Assembly (NCBI GenBank): GCA_963971305.1
Contig: OZ020306.1
Span: 57,200,686-57,264,685, forward strand
DNA from: Arcuatula senhousia
Lineage: Eukaryota > Mollusca > Bivalvia > Mytilida > Mytilidae
Length of the DNA stretch: 64,000 bases
Reading direction: 5' to 3'
Position 1 is the stretch's first letter. The number at the start of each line of letters is the position of its first letter. This document shows positions 44,578 to 55,900 of this stretch, piece by piece. The notes below the pieces were generated by a model, which searched no databases, was not told the DNA's origin, and saw only the letters and a list, made by a program, of their open reading frames with translations. The translations under genes and the position numbers were made by a program.

Positions 44578-44732
44578 CAAATCAGATTGGCTGGTGTCTG
44601 TGTCCAAGTATCTTTTGTTTTTTTTGGACTTTCTTTTTCCAATAAACTCCACCTCAGACGACTCAGAGTCGGTTTCAATGGTGGAAGTGTCTATCCCAAC
44701 ACTGCATTTTCTCATTGCAGATTCATATGAAT
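44578..44732 (-). CDS. Gene X exon 3: acidic then basic (NLS-like) segment
   Basis: Acceptor TTATTACAG| at 44734-44733; donor GATTTG|GTAAAT with GT at 44577-44576. The 155 bp begin with AT, completing the codon left open by exon 2 (G+AT = Asp). It reads SYESAMRKCSVGIDTSTIET, DSESSEVEFIG and then KRKSKKNKR, a nuclear-localisation-like run, and SQSDL. The pattern 'SYE.A...C..G.DTS..E.' after a W..L..RV segment is what I recall from the N-termini of uncharacterised, often transposon- or BEN-related, nuclear proteins of invertebrates. Later exons were not found at lower coordinates; they may lie beyond the LINE or outside the window. Confidence 0.55.
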
Positions 44733-44739
44733 CTGTAAT

Positions 44740-45240
44740 AAATTTAAAATGTTATTTTCATAAACAAGTTACATGTACTTATATATAACTAAATATAATA
44801 AACTACAGTGTGGTATATAAACCAAAAGACCAAATGTCTGGCAATTTAATTTTTGTTACTTTGTTTCATTTTTTTATTGTTCAGCTTTTTTCCAAATTTC
44901 ATGGGTTTCTTCTTCATTTTTTGTCAACGGTATGAATTTGCTTCAAAATTAATAATAATAAAAATTTTAGGGTATTTAAATGTCCGGGGACAGAAACTGT
45001 GCCGCAAATGCGCAAAATTGTTAGAGTTGTATAAATTTGTGTTGATTTCCGAAAAAAACAGGAAAAATTTCCGGAATTTGACGATAATAACAAAGTAAGG
45101 TACAATTTTGGTCTGACAAAGTTTTGGTCCGTCTGGCAAGGAATAATACGCCGATGGACCAAATGTCTGGCATGTTCCAAATCAATTTGGCACAGCCTGA
45201 ATAATACCATGTGCCATATATAACACAAGTGCATTAAGTT
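44740..45240. other. Intron of gene X (candidate)
   Basis: No other feature. Plus- and minus-strand frames here are AT-rich by-products. Confidence 0.4.
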
Positions 45241-45248
45241 ATTTATAC

Positions 45249-45360
45249 CTGCATACGAAAACACTCTTATTTGAAGGACTGTCCACTTCTCTTTGTTTGG
45301 GGGCTCACATTTCTTTATTTTAGCTACCACATCTTTGGTTGGCCAATAACAATAATGATC
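45249..45360 (-). CDS. Gene X exon 2
   Basis: Acceptor TTGCATTTCAG| at 45362-45361; donor ATGCAG|GTATAA with GT at 45248-45247. 112 bp: phase 0 in, phase 1 out, both agreeing with neighbours. It reads DHYCYWPTKDVVAKIKKCEP, PNKEKWTVLQIRVFSYA. The CYWP..........P...W.....RV segment is the diagnostic part of the domain described under exon 3. Confidence 0.6.
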
Positions 45361-45880
45361 CTGAAATGCAATATTTTAAAATAAAACATAGTCAAAGTGC
45401 ATGTTTTATATGTAATCATTAAAAACCCCGAATCATATCAACATTATACTTTTTGTCATTTTCTTCATTTATGTAAAAGTTAGGATATTTAAAAAAAAAC
45501 ATGACTGATATAACAAAGTAAGTTACATTGTGTATAGTCCTTTATTTTATTCACAAGGTTGCAATTGGGAAGAGCTTAATTTTCTTGGCCTTTTAGGAGG
45601 GATTAAAATGAAGTCTGAAATAATTGACCTGTCACCAACCCCGTCAATAAAATAGAGCAATAGCAATTAACATACAAAAATTTTAGTTGAATAACTGAAA
45701 TATTCATTAAAATCTACCGGAATTGAAGTGTACAATGCACATGTACTTTTAAATATACATGTACATGTATCATTGATTTGCTCAGGTCTTGACCCTATGG
45801 ATGTATGGCATTCAATTGGTACACCTTTGTTTCTTATAACATGTTACACTGTGTACACAAAAAAAAATTATTGTACATAC

Positions 45881-45985
45881 CCCTTTTTCATGGGGTTTTC
45901 CAGTAAAGGCCCAGGTTGTAGGGATGGCAGTCATAAAGTTATCTGACAGGAAACTAACCACAGCAAAGGACTTGGAAGAAGACAT
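45881..45985 (-). CDS. Gene X exon 1 (coding start)
   Basis: ATG at 45985 lies directly after a good acceptor (TTTCATTTTAG|ATG), so a non-coding 5' exon should lie upstream. 105 bp, phase 0 out; donor AAAGGG|GTATGT at 45880-45879. It reads MSSSKSFAVVSFLSDNFMTA, IPTTWAFTGKPHEKG. Spliced to exons 2 and 3 it gives a continuous 123-residue N-terminal region with conserved-looking W/CYWP/W spacing. Three exons with four consistent splice borders and matching phases are hard to get by chance. Confidence 0.6.
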
Positions 45986-45989
45986 CTAA

Positions 45990-46715
45990 AATGAAACAAG
46001 ATAAAATATGTAAAATAGGGCATGTAACGGGACATTATATGATACCCCGCCACGTTATATTATCAAAAGTTAATAAAATTTGGTTTCACAGTGGCCTATC
46101 TCGAAAACTGTTTTTCGGATCATGCTGGAAATTGAACTTGACCTGTATTTTATTGTACTCAATAGCTGTACAAAATATCATTTGAATCCCATGTCGCGTT
46201 TTCAAGTTATTGGTCGGAAACTCAAAATTTTATGAAATTTGATTTTTCAAAGTGGCCTATCTCAAAAACTGTTTTTTGGATCATGCTGGAAATCAAACTT
46301 GACCTGTATTTTATTGTACTAAACAGCTGTGCAAAATAGCATTCAAAATAAGGAAAGTACTATTTTTAAAGTTTTTTTAAATATTATTCATATGTAAAAA
46401 TACATGCAGTGCTTGTGCTTGCTAAACATTATAAAACAATATTAGTGTGCATGTACACATGCATTCAAGTCTGTTACAGTGATTCCGAAGTCAAGTGTTT
46501 TCTCTTTTACCAGACATGTCCTGTAATCATGTACATTGCAATGGAAAGAATCTAAATATTTTACTGGACCGACAAATTTTTACCAGTTTTGTCTGGTATC
46601 CGACGGACCTTTGGAATGACTGAAAACACAATCATGATAATACTCAATAGAATCCCTTTATAGTTGTATACTTTGTATACTCAGGACTCTGAATCCTAAA
46701 AGCAACTGAACTTAC
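45990..46715. other. Non-coding DNA with a 161-bp tandem duplication
   Basis: GTGGCCTATCTCGAAAACTG (46091) recurs at 46252 as GTGGCCTATCTCAAAAACTG, followed by the same TTTATTGTACT..AGCTGT..AAAATA sequence. It resembles the internal repeats of the hairpin elements, but I see no hairpin end. Confidence 0.55.
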
Positions 46716-46718
46716 CAT

Positions 46719-48463
46719 TCAAAAATCATGCAGAACAGCTAAACATGTCACAGGCAAAATTGTGTTGTCAATCAAAACAGCATGGTGAGTAAGAGCTTGA
46801 ACAGGAACCATTTTCATCACAGCATTTCTTTTAAGGAATTTTGCTGCTCCTATAATTCTAGAGTCACAAGGTGTATTGAACAAAGGTTCTCCTCTTGAAT
46901 ACACTCGACATAAAATTAAATTTTGGGCATTATTTTCAATTTCTTCTCGACATCCAATTATTTCACAAAATGTGCTCTGGTCTTTTAAATAATAGACGTT
47001 ATTTGGCATTTTGTTGGAAAACTGTTTTAACGGATTAATCATGTTACCGGAAGAAGGTATTTCATCAAATTCATGCAGACGCCTTACAATCTGTCCAAGA
47101 GGATTCTTCCCAGATCTGACCATTTTCAAAACAAAATGCAGCACAGTTACTCAGACTTCCGTGCTTTTTTGCATCTTCAACTAGATGAAGTAAAGAATGA
47201 ACATTATATACAAGAAATTCTTCTCCATAAAGATCTCTAGCCTTATGAACAAAGTAAATGAGAAGTTCTTTTGCATAATTTGCATATCTTACAACTAATT
47301 CATCGCTAACCAGAATAGCCATAGCAACAGACAGAGTCATAAAATGTTCAAATAACTCATTTCTTAGAATGCCTTTTAACACAAGCTTTCCAGTGTAAAG
47401 TAGGAACTGTCTGTATTCAGTAGCTTTCCAATAGTCTATTTCACCAAGACTTCTTGGCTTTCTCGCAAATATTTTTGGAATAAACCTTTGCAAATTAATA
47501 AGTTTTGCACTTATTTCTTCCATGTTTTGGAATGATATTTTCGTTTCTTTTTTCTTTCCACGTATCCAAGTAAGAAGTAATCGTTTCATTACCCCTAAGC
47601 ATGCCTGGTGCATGTAGTCAACTGGAAAGACATTAACCATATCAATTGGAAGGTCACAAAAAGGAGTTCTTTTGAGGTGGTGGTCTGCTTGAGTTTGACT
47701 GCGAAAAGTTTCATTTGTACGTAACTGTAAATCGTCAATGTCTTGGTAAGTCATTCGTCCTACCCATACTCCTCTCTGTGAACACCTATCACAACCACAA
47801 TAACCACTGTAAAGTTTTATCCCTTTTACCATAGCCTTTGCAGGGGCATCACAAATGATGCTTTTTAAATTTACATTAATTGTTCTTTCATTTATACTAA
47901 TACCTTGCTGTAAAATGATGTTCAAGTCACGAATAGTTTCATTTAAAAAGTTCAAACTATCAGGTTTTGACGATCCAAGCGTCAATGCCACAACAAACAC
48001 CTTTTTGGGTTTTAAATTTATTGAACACAAAATAGGCCAGAGCGCTGTTCTTGAACTCTTAAAGAGGGGCAAGCCATCAATATTCAAACTTATGCCTATA
48101 GTGATTATTTGGTTTAAAAACTCTGGTGAATATGTCATCAAATTTTTTTTTTAATTCGGTCTCCAAACCAAAGTAAAAATACTCCATGTTTGAAACATTA
48201 ATGGTTTCAACATTTTTTCTAGTTCTTAGCAATGTTCTTGCAGTTGCAGGAAGACTTGTATTACCATGTTTTACTAAAATTTTAAGTAATTTGTCTACTG
48301 CAGTATGGGTTAAGCGATTATCGGTTGCCCATTCAGACAAATCTGATGATAGTGTTTGATCTTGATTTTCATCTTCAGATTCAGTTTCTGGTTCATGACT
48401 ATCAATCATATCCACTATTTGACAGGAACAAACATGCAAAAAAAAAATTTCCAAACGGATCAT
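46719..48463 (-). pseudogene. tnp2/EnSpm-like transposase, two frame breaks
   Basis: Three overlapping frames make one protein. (1) 48463-48077: acidic leader SHEPETESEDENQDQ, then WATDNRLTHTAVDKLLKILV and NVSNMEYFYFGLETELKKK. (2) 48141-47071: ISLNIDGLPLFKSSRTALWP, ICDAPAKAMVKGIKLYSGYC, GCDRCSQRGVWVGRMTYQDI, VFPVDYMHQACLGVMKRLLL, HFMTLSVAMAILV, EEFLVYNVHSLLHLVEDAKK and FCFEN. (3) 47144-46719: KMVRSGKNPLGQIVRRLHEF and a C-terminal region. Break 1 is at a run of ten T (plus strand 48143-48152). Break 2 near 47120 joins FEN to KMVRSG after apparent loss of a few codons. The family moves CMC/EnSpm-type DNA transposons. No terminal repeats identified, so either a relic or a host-captured gene. Confidence 0.6.
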
Positions 48464-48484
48464 AAGTAAAAAAGTTTCGATTTT

Positions 48485-49228
48485 GGTCCCTTTTGGCCCC
48501 TCATTACATAATAAGGGGAAAAGGGGGGGGGTCGCAAAATTAGATTCTCAATTTGGTATTGCTATTTGACAAGAACAAACATGCAATTTTTTTTTTCAAA
48601 ATCGGACCACTAATATAAAAGTTTCGATTTTTGCCCCTTTTGGCCCCTAATTTCATGACATGGAAAAAGGGGCCCGCAAAATTTCATCAGGTTCATTCTT
48701 TTATTGTAAGAAACATTCTTCACAAATTTCACAGCAATAAGCCAGTTAGAAACAGAGTTATGGTGGAAACAATAAAATATTTGAATTTTTGCCCCTTTGG
48801 GGCCCTTAATTTTGGAACAAAAAAGGGGGGACCCCCAAAATCAATCCCATTCACCCTTTTATGTCAAGGAACATTAATGCCAAAATACAAAGCAATAGGA
48901 TGACTAGAACTAAAGTAGCATTTGTGGCCATTTTTTGGTCCCTAATTTCAAACATTAATGCCAAAATACAAAGCAATAGGATGACTAGAACTAAAGTAGC
49001 ATTTTTGGCCCTTTTTTGGTCCCTAATTTGAACCAAAACAGGTGGGACCCCCAAAATCAATGCCATCCATCCTATAATAGTAAAGAATATCATTGTGAAA
49101 TTTCATTGCATTTGGATTACTAGAACTAAAGTTATTGTGTATACACTAAGGTTAACAGACAACGACTACGACGACAACGACGACAGCATCATACCATTAT
49201 ACATCCGCAATTTTTTTGCGGTCGTATA
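48485..49228 (+). mobile_element. Family K hairpin element
   Basis: Internal blocks of the type TTTGGTCCCTAATTT..GGG.CCC.CAAAATCAAT, including an 81-bp tandem duplication (ACATTAATGCCAAAATACAA at 48872 and 48953). A GACTACGACGACAACGACGA tract follows, then a terminal hairpin CCGCAATTTTTTTGCGG at 49205-49221. Same plan as E, F, G, I and J, with a GAC-rich variant tract. Left end not resolved. Confidence 0.55.
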
Positions 49229-49335
49229 AAAAGTTAAATCATTATATCTTAAGCAGGGTTCTAATCACCATATACATGCAAGATCTGCGCTCAATTATAC
49301 AATGTTTGTCTTTATAGAGTTGTACAGGTACTTAC

Positions 49336-49392
49336 TGCCATTTATGACATCATCTTTAGTCTTTAAGTCTTCCCAATCAGCGATTTCATCAG
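49336..49392 (-). CDS. Candidate gene Y exon (acidic, 19 codons)
   Basis: Acceptor TTATTTTTAG| at 49394-49393; donor AATGGCA|GTAAGT (GT at 49335-49334), a near-perfect consensus. 57 bp; begins with CT, ends with A. A preceding exon ending in one base fits: the exon at 61816-61881 ends in A, giving A+CT = Thr. It reads DEIADWEDLKTKDDVING. Short, so on its own it is weak evidence. Confidence 0.4.
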
Positions 49393-49705
49393 CTAAAAAT
49401 AAATGACAGCTCGATTCTTTTGTGGAATTAGAATGTAGGTATTCCAAGTGGAAGATGTGTGTAGCCTCTGTTTTTTTTTTAAAATGACTTAACATTACTA
49501 ATATGAGGAAGCTACATGCAATATCAAGATACTGAGGCGACTATATCTACAGAAAACTAGAACAGAAATTTGGTATCACATCCAATATATGCAAAAACTG
49601 AAGTTATTTCTATACAGAAAGTAGAAATTAGGAATCCATGAAACTGCTTTTCAGTAAAAGTATATATAGGCTTATTTTAAAAAAAATCCTTTACACTGTA
49701 CATAT

Positions 49706-49830
49706 GGGCAGAGATGGAAGATGGGAACCAAACCTGGGGAAGTCTTCAAAGATTGGCAAATGACAGACAAAAGTGGAAAGACTTTGTTGTTGCCCCACAC
49801 GCCAGAGGGAGTAAAAGGCAGTATGTAAGT
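49706..49830 (+). pseudogene. LINE C-terminal fragment (RTE-like)
   Basis: Plus strand reads TWGSLQRLANDRQKWKDFVV, then a short basic tail. The W..L..LA.DR..W...V.AL motif is the last segment of endonuclease-reverse transcriptases of the type seen complete at 61.6-61.7 kb (ARVAAIDQHYWRERIWTLCV). Only about 40 codons survive. Confidence 0.5.
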
Positions 49831-49965
49831 TAGTAAGTACATATTCCACATTTTGGGAAAATGGTGAGTTATCTTCCATTGACAAGAGGTCTTCCATTAC
49901 AGTAGGTATATAACATTAGAATGAATGACAAAAATAAGTTTTAGTAGGATAAACAACAGATGTGT

Positions 49966-52900
49966 CATTCTTAAGCAGTATCATATCAAATTATATTTCA
50001 AATTAATATCTTACGTTGCTTATTGCGACCTTTTTTCATGTCATGGCTAGGTTCCTGGCTGGACACCTTCTGACTACAGTGTGTTAAGGTATTATAAATA
50101 ACAGTGTTATAGTAATAACAACAGATTCCTCTAGGGCACCCTTGTGTTAGAGAATATACAACCGATTCCTCTAGGGCACCCTTGTGTCAGAGAATATACA
50201 ACAGATTCCCCTCAGACATCATTGTTTTAAAGTATTATATATCACAGATTCTTTTCAGGAACCATGACTTATTGTGTCATTCTTTAGCAGTATCATATCA
50301 AATTATATTTCAAATTAATATCTTACGTTGCTTATTGCGACCTTTTTTCATGTCATGGCTAGGTTCCTGGCTGGACACCTTCTGACTATCATCAGCTACA
50401 AAAAGAAGACAGATTTCTCAAAAGCATTTCATATACACAGACTCTCTATAAAACATCAGTGTGTTAAGGTATTATAAATAACAGTGTTATAGTAATAACA
50501 ACAGATTCCTCTAGGGCACCCTTGTGTTAGAGAATATACAACCGATTCCTCTAGGGCACCCTTGTGTTATAGTAATATACAACCGATTCCTCTAAGGCAC
50601 CCTTGTGTTATAGTAATATACAACCGATTCCTCTAGGGCACCCTTGTGTTAGAGAATATACTACAGATTCCTCTAGGGCACCCTTGTGTTATAGTAATAT
50701 ACAACCGATTCCTCTAAGGCACCCTTGTGTTATAGTAATATACAACCGATTCCTCTAGGTCACCCTTGTGTTAGAGAATATACTACAGATTCCTCTAGGG
50801 CACCCTTGTGTTAGAGAATATACAACCGATTCCTCTAGTGCACCCTTGTGTTAGAGAATATACAACCGATTCCTCTAGGGCACCCTTGTGTTATAGTAAT
50901 ATACAACCGATTCCTCTAGGTCACCCTTGTGTTAGAGAATATACTACAGATTCCTCTAGGGCACCCTTGTGTTAGAGAATATACAACCGATTCCTCTAGG
51001 GCACCCTTGTGTTAGAGAATATACAACCGATTCCTCTAGGGCACCCTTGTGTCAGAGAATATACAACAGATTCCTCTCAGACATCATTGTTTTAAAGTAT
51101 TATATATCACAGATTCTTTTCAGGAACCATGAATTATTGTGTCATTCTTTAGCAGTATCATATCAAATTATATTTCAAATTAATATCTTACGTTGCTTAT
51201 TGCGACCTTTTTTCATGTCATGGCTAGGTTCCTGGCTGGACACATTCTGACTATCATCAGCTACAAAAAGAAGACAGATTTCTCAAAAGCATTTCATATA
51301 CACAGACTCTCTATAAAACATCAGTGTGTTCAGTGTGTTAAGGTATTATAAATAACAGTGTTATAGTAATAACAACAGATTCCTCTAGGGCACCCTTGTG
51401 TTAGAGAATATACAACCGATTCCTCTTGGGCACCCTTGTGTTATAGTAATATACAACCGATTCCTCTAGGGCACCCTTGTGTTATAGTAATATACAACCG
51501 ATTCCTCTAGGTCACCCTTGTGTTAGGGAATATACTACAGATTCCTCTAGGGCACCCTTGTGATAGAGAATATACAACCGATTCCTCTAGGGCACCCTTG
51601 TGTTAGAGAATATACAACCGATTCCTCTAGGGCACCCTTGTGTTATAGTAATATACAACAGATTCCTCTCAGACATCATTGTTTTATAGTATTATATATC
51701 ACAGATTCCTCTCAGGAACCATGACCAATTGTGTCATTCTTTAGCAGTATCATATCAAATTATATTTCAAATTAATATCTTACGTTGCTTATTGCGACCT
51801 TTTTTCATGTCATGGCTAGGTTCCTGGCTGGACACCTTCTGACTATCATCAGCTACAAAAAGAAGACAGATTTCTCAAAAGCATTTCATATACACAGACT
51901 CTCTATAGAACATCAGTGTGTTAAGGTATTATAAATAACAGTGTTATAGTAATATACAACTGATTCCTCTAGGGCACCCTTGTGTTAGAGAATATACAAC
52001 CGATTCTCTAGGGCACCCTTGTGTTATAGTAATATACAACCGATTCTTCTAAGGCACCCTTGTGTTATAGTAATATACAACCGATTCCTCTAGGGCACCC
52101 TTGTGTTAGAGAATATACTACAGATTCCTCTAGGGCACCCTTGTGTTAGAGAATATACAACCGATTCCTGTAGGGCACCCTTGTGTTAGAGAATATACAA
52201 CAGATTCCTCTAGGGCACCCTTGTGTTATAGTAATATACAACAGATTCCTCTCAGACATCATTGTTTTAAAGTATTATATATCACAGATTCCTCTCAGGA
52301 ACCATGACCAATTGTGTCATTCTTTAGCAGTATCATATCAAGTTATATTTCAAATTAATATCTTACGTTGCTTATTGCGACCTTTTTTCATGTCATGGCT
52401 AGGTTCCTGGCTGGACACCTTCTGACTGTCATCAGCTACAAAAAGAAGACAGATTTCTCAAAAGCATTTCATATACACAGACTCTCTATAAAACATCAGT
52501 GTGTTAAGGTATCATAAATAACAGTGTTATAGTAATAACAACAGATTCCTCTAGGGCACCCTTGTGTTAGAGAATATACAACCGATTCCTCTAGGGCACC
52601 CTTGTGTTATAGTAATATACAACAGATTCCTCTCAGACATCATTGTTTTAAAGTATTATATATCACAGATTCTTTTCAGGAACCATGACTTATTGTGTCA
52701 TTCTTTAGCAGTATCATATCAAATTATATTTCAAATTAATATCTTACGTTGCTTATTGCGACCTTTTTTCATGTCATGGCTAGGTTCCTGGCTTGACACC
52801 TTCTGACTATCATCAGCTACAAAAAGAAGACAGATTTCTCAAAAGCATTTCATAAACACAGACTCTCTATAAAACATCAGTGTGTTAAGGTATTATAAAT

Positions 52901-55900
52901 AACAGTGTTATAGTAATATACAACTGATTCCTCTAGGGCACCCTTGTGTTAGAAAATATACAACCAATTCCTCTAGGTCACCCTTGTGTTAGAAAATATA
53001 CTAGATTCCTCTAGGGCACCCTTGTGTTAGAGAATATACAACCGATTCCTCTAGGGCACCCTTGTGTTAGAGAATAAACAACCGATTCCTCTAGGGCACC
53101 CTTGTGTTACCCCGAGAATATACAACCGATTCCTCTAGGGCACCCTTGTGTTATAGTAATATACAACCGATTCCTCTAAGGCACCCTTGTGTTATAGTAA
53201 TATACAACCGATTCCTCTAGGTCACCCTTGTGTTAGAGAATATACTACAGATTCCTCTAGGGCACCCTTGTGTTAGAGAATATACAACCGATTCCTCTAG
53301 GGCACCCTTGTGTTAGAGAATATACAACCGATTCCTCTAGGGCACCCTTGTGTTAGAGAATATACAACAGATTCCTCTCACGACATCATTGTTTTAAAGC
53401 ATTATATATCACAGATTCTTTTCAGGAACCATGACTTATTGTGTCATTCTTTAGCAGTATCATATCAAATTATATTTCAAATTAATATCTTACGTTGCTT
53501 ATTGCGACCTTTTTTCATGTCATGGCTAGGTTCCTGGCTGGACACCTTCTGACTATCATCAGCTACAAAAAGAAGAACAGATTTCTCAAAAGCATTTCAT
53601 ATACACAGACTCTCTATAAAACATCAGTGTGTTAAGGTATTATAAATAACAGTGTTATAGTAATATACAACAGATTCCTCTAGGGCACCCTTGTGTTAGA
53701 GAATATACAACCAATTCCTCTAGGTCACCCTTGTGTTAGAGAATATACAACCGATTCCTCTAGGGCACCCTTGTGTCAGAGAATATACTACAGATTCCTC
53801 TAGGGCACCCTTGTGTCAGAGAATATACAACCGATTCCTCTAGGACACCCTTGTGTTATAGTAATATACAACCGATTCCTCTAGGGCACCCTTGTGTTAG
53901 AGAATATACAACCAATTCCTCTAGGACACCCTTGTGTTAGAGAATATACAACAGATTCCTCTCAGACATCATTGTTTTAAAGTATTATATATCACAGATT
54001 CTTTTCAGGAACCATGACTTATTGTGTCATTCTTTAGCAGTATCATATCAAATTATATTTCAAATTAATATCTTACGTTGCTTATTGTGACCTTTTTTCA
54101 TGTCATGGCTAGGTTCCTGGCTGGACACCTTCTGACTATCATCAGCTACAAAAAGAAGACAGATTTCTCAAAAGCATTTCATATACACAGACTCTCTATA
54201 AAACATCAGTGTGCTAAGGTATTATAAATAACAGTGTTATAGTAATATACAACCGATTCCTCTAGGGCACCCTTGTGTTAGAGAATATACAACCAATTCC
54301 TCTAGCACACCCTTGTGTTAGAGAATATACAACAGATTCCTCTCAGACATCATTGTTTTAAAGTATTATATATCACAGATTCTTTTCAGGAACCATGACT
54401 TATTGTGTCATTCATTAACAGTATCATATCAAATTATATTTCAAATTAATATCTTACGTTGCTTATTGTGACCTTTTTTCATGTCATGGCTAGGTTCCTG
54501 GCTGGACACCTTCTGACTATCATCAGCTACAAAAAGAAGACAGATTTCTCAAAAGCATTTCATATACACAGACTCTCTATAAAACATCAGTGTGTTAAGG
54601 TATTATAAATAACAGTGTTATAGTAATATACAACCGATTCCTCTAGGGCACCCTTGTGTCAGAGAATATACTACAGATTCCTCTAGGGCACCCTTGTGTT
54701 AGAGAATATACAACCGATTCCTCTAGGGCACCCTTGTGTAATAGTAATATACAACCGATTCCTCTAGGGCACCCTTGTGTTAGAGAATATACAACCAATT
54801 CCTCTAGGGCACCCTTGTGTTAGAGAATATACAACAGATTCCTCTCAAACATCATTGTTTTAAAGTATTATATATCACAGATTCTTTTCAGGAGCCATGA
54901 CTTATTGTGTCATTCTTTAGCAGTGTCATATCAAATTATATTTCAAATTAATATCTTACGTTGCTTATTGCGACCTTTTTTCATGTCATGGCTAGGTTCC
55001 TTGCTGGACACCTTCTGACTATCATCAGCTACAAAAAGAAGACAGATTTCTCAAAAGCATTTCATATACACAGACTCTCTATAAAACATCAGTGTGTTAA
55101 GGTATTATAAATAACAGTGTTATAGTAATATACAACCGATTCCTCTAGGGCACCCTTGTGTCAGAGAATATACTACAGATTCCTCTAGGGCACCCTTGTG
55201 TTAGAGAATATACAACCGATTCCTCTAGGGCACCCTTGTGTAATAGTAATATACAACCGATTCCTCTAGGGCATCCTTGTGTTAGAGAATATACAACCAA
55301 TTCCTCTAGGGCACCCTTGTGTTAGAGAATATACAACAGATTCCTCTCAGACATCATTGTTTTAAAGTATTATATATCACAGATTCTTTTCAGGAACCAT
55401 GACTTATTGTGTCATTCTTTAGCAGTATCATAGCAAATTATATTTCAAATTAATATCTTACGTTGCTTATTGCGACCTTTTTTCATGTCATGGCTAGGTT
55501 CCTGGCTGGACACCTTCTGACTATCATCAGCTACAAAAAGAAGACAGATTTCTCAAAAGCATTTCATATACACAGACTCTCTATAAAACATCAGTGTGTT
55601 AATGTATTATAAATAACAGTGTTATAGTAATATACAACCGATTCCTCTAGGGCACCCTTGTGTTAGAGAATATACAACCAATTCCTCTAGGTCACCCTTG
55701 TGTTAGAGAATATACAACCGATTCCTCTAGGGCACCCTTGTGTTATAGTAATATACAACCGATTCCTCTAGTGCACCCTTGTGTTAGAGAATATACAACA
55801 GATTCCCCTCACGACATCATTGTTTTAAAGTATTATTTATCACAGATTCTTTTCAGGAACCATGACTTATTGTGTCATTCTTTAGCAGTGTCATATCAAA

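Noticed and set aside
44914..45330. 138-codon minus-strand frame running past exon 2 of gene X
   Set aside because: Its first third overlaps the real exon 2 in the same frame, but the rest is AT-rich readthrough into the intron. The splice-bounded exon is preferred.
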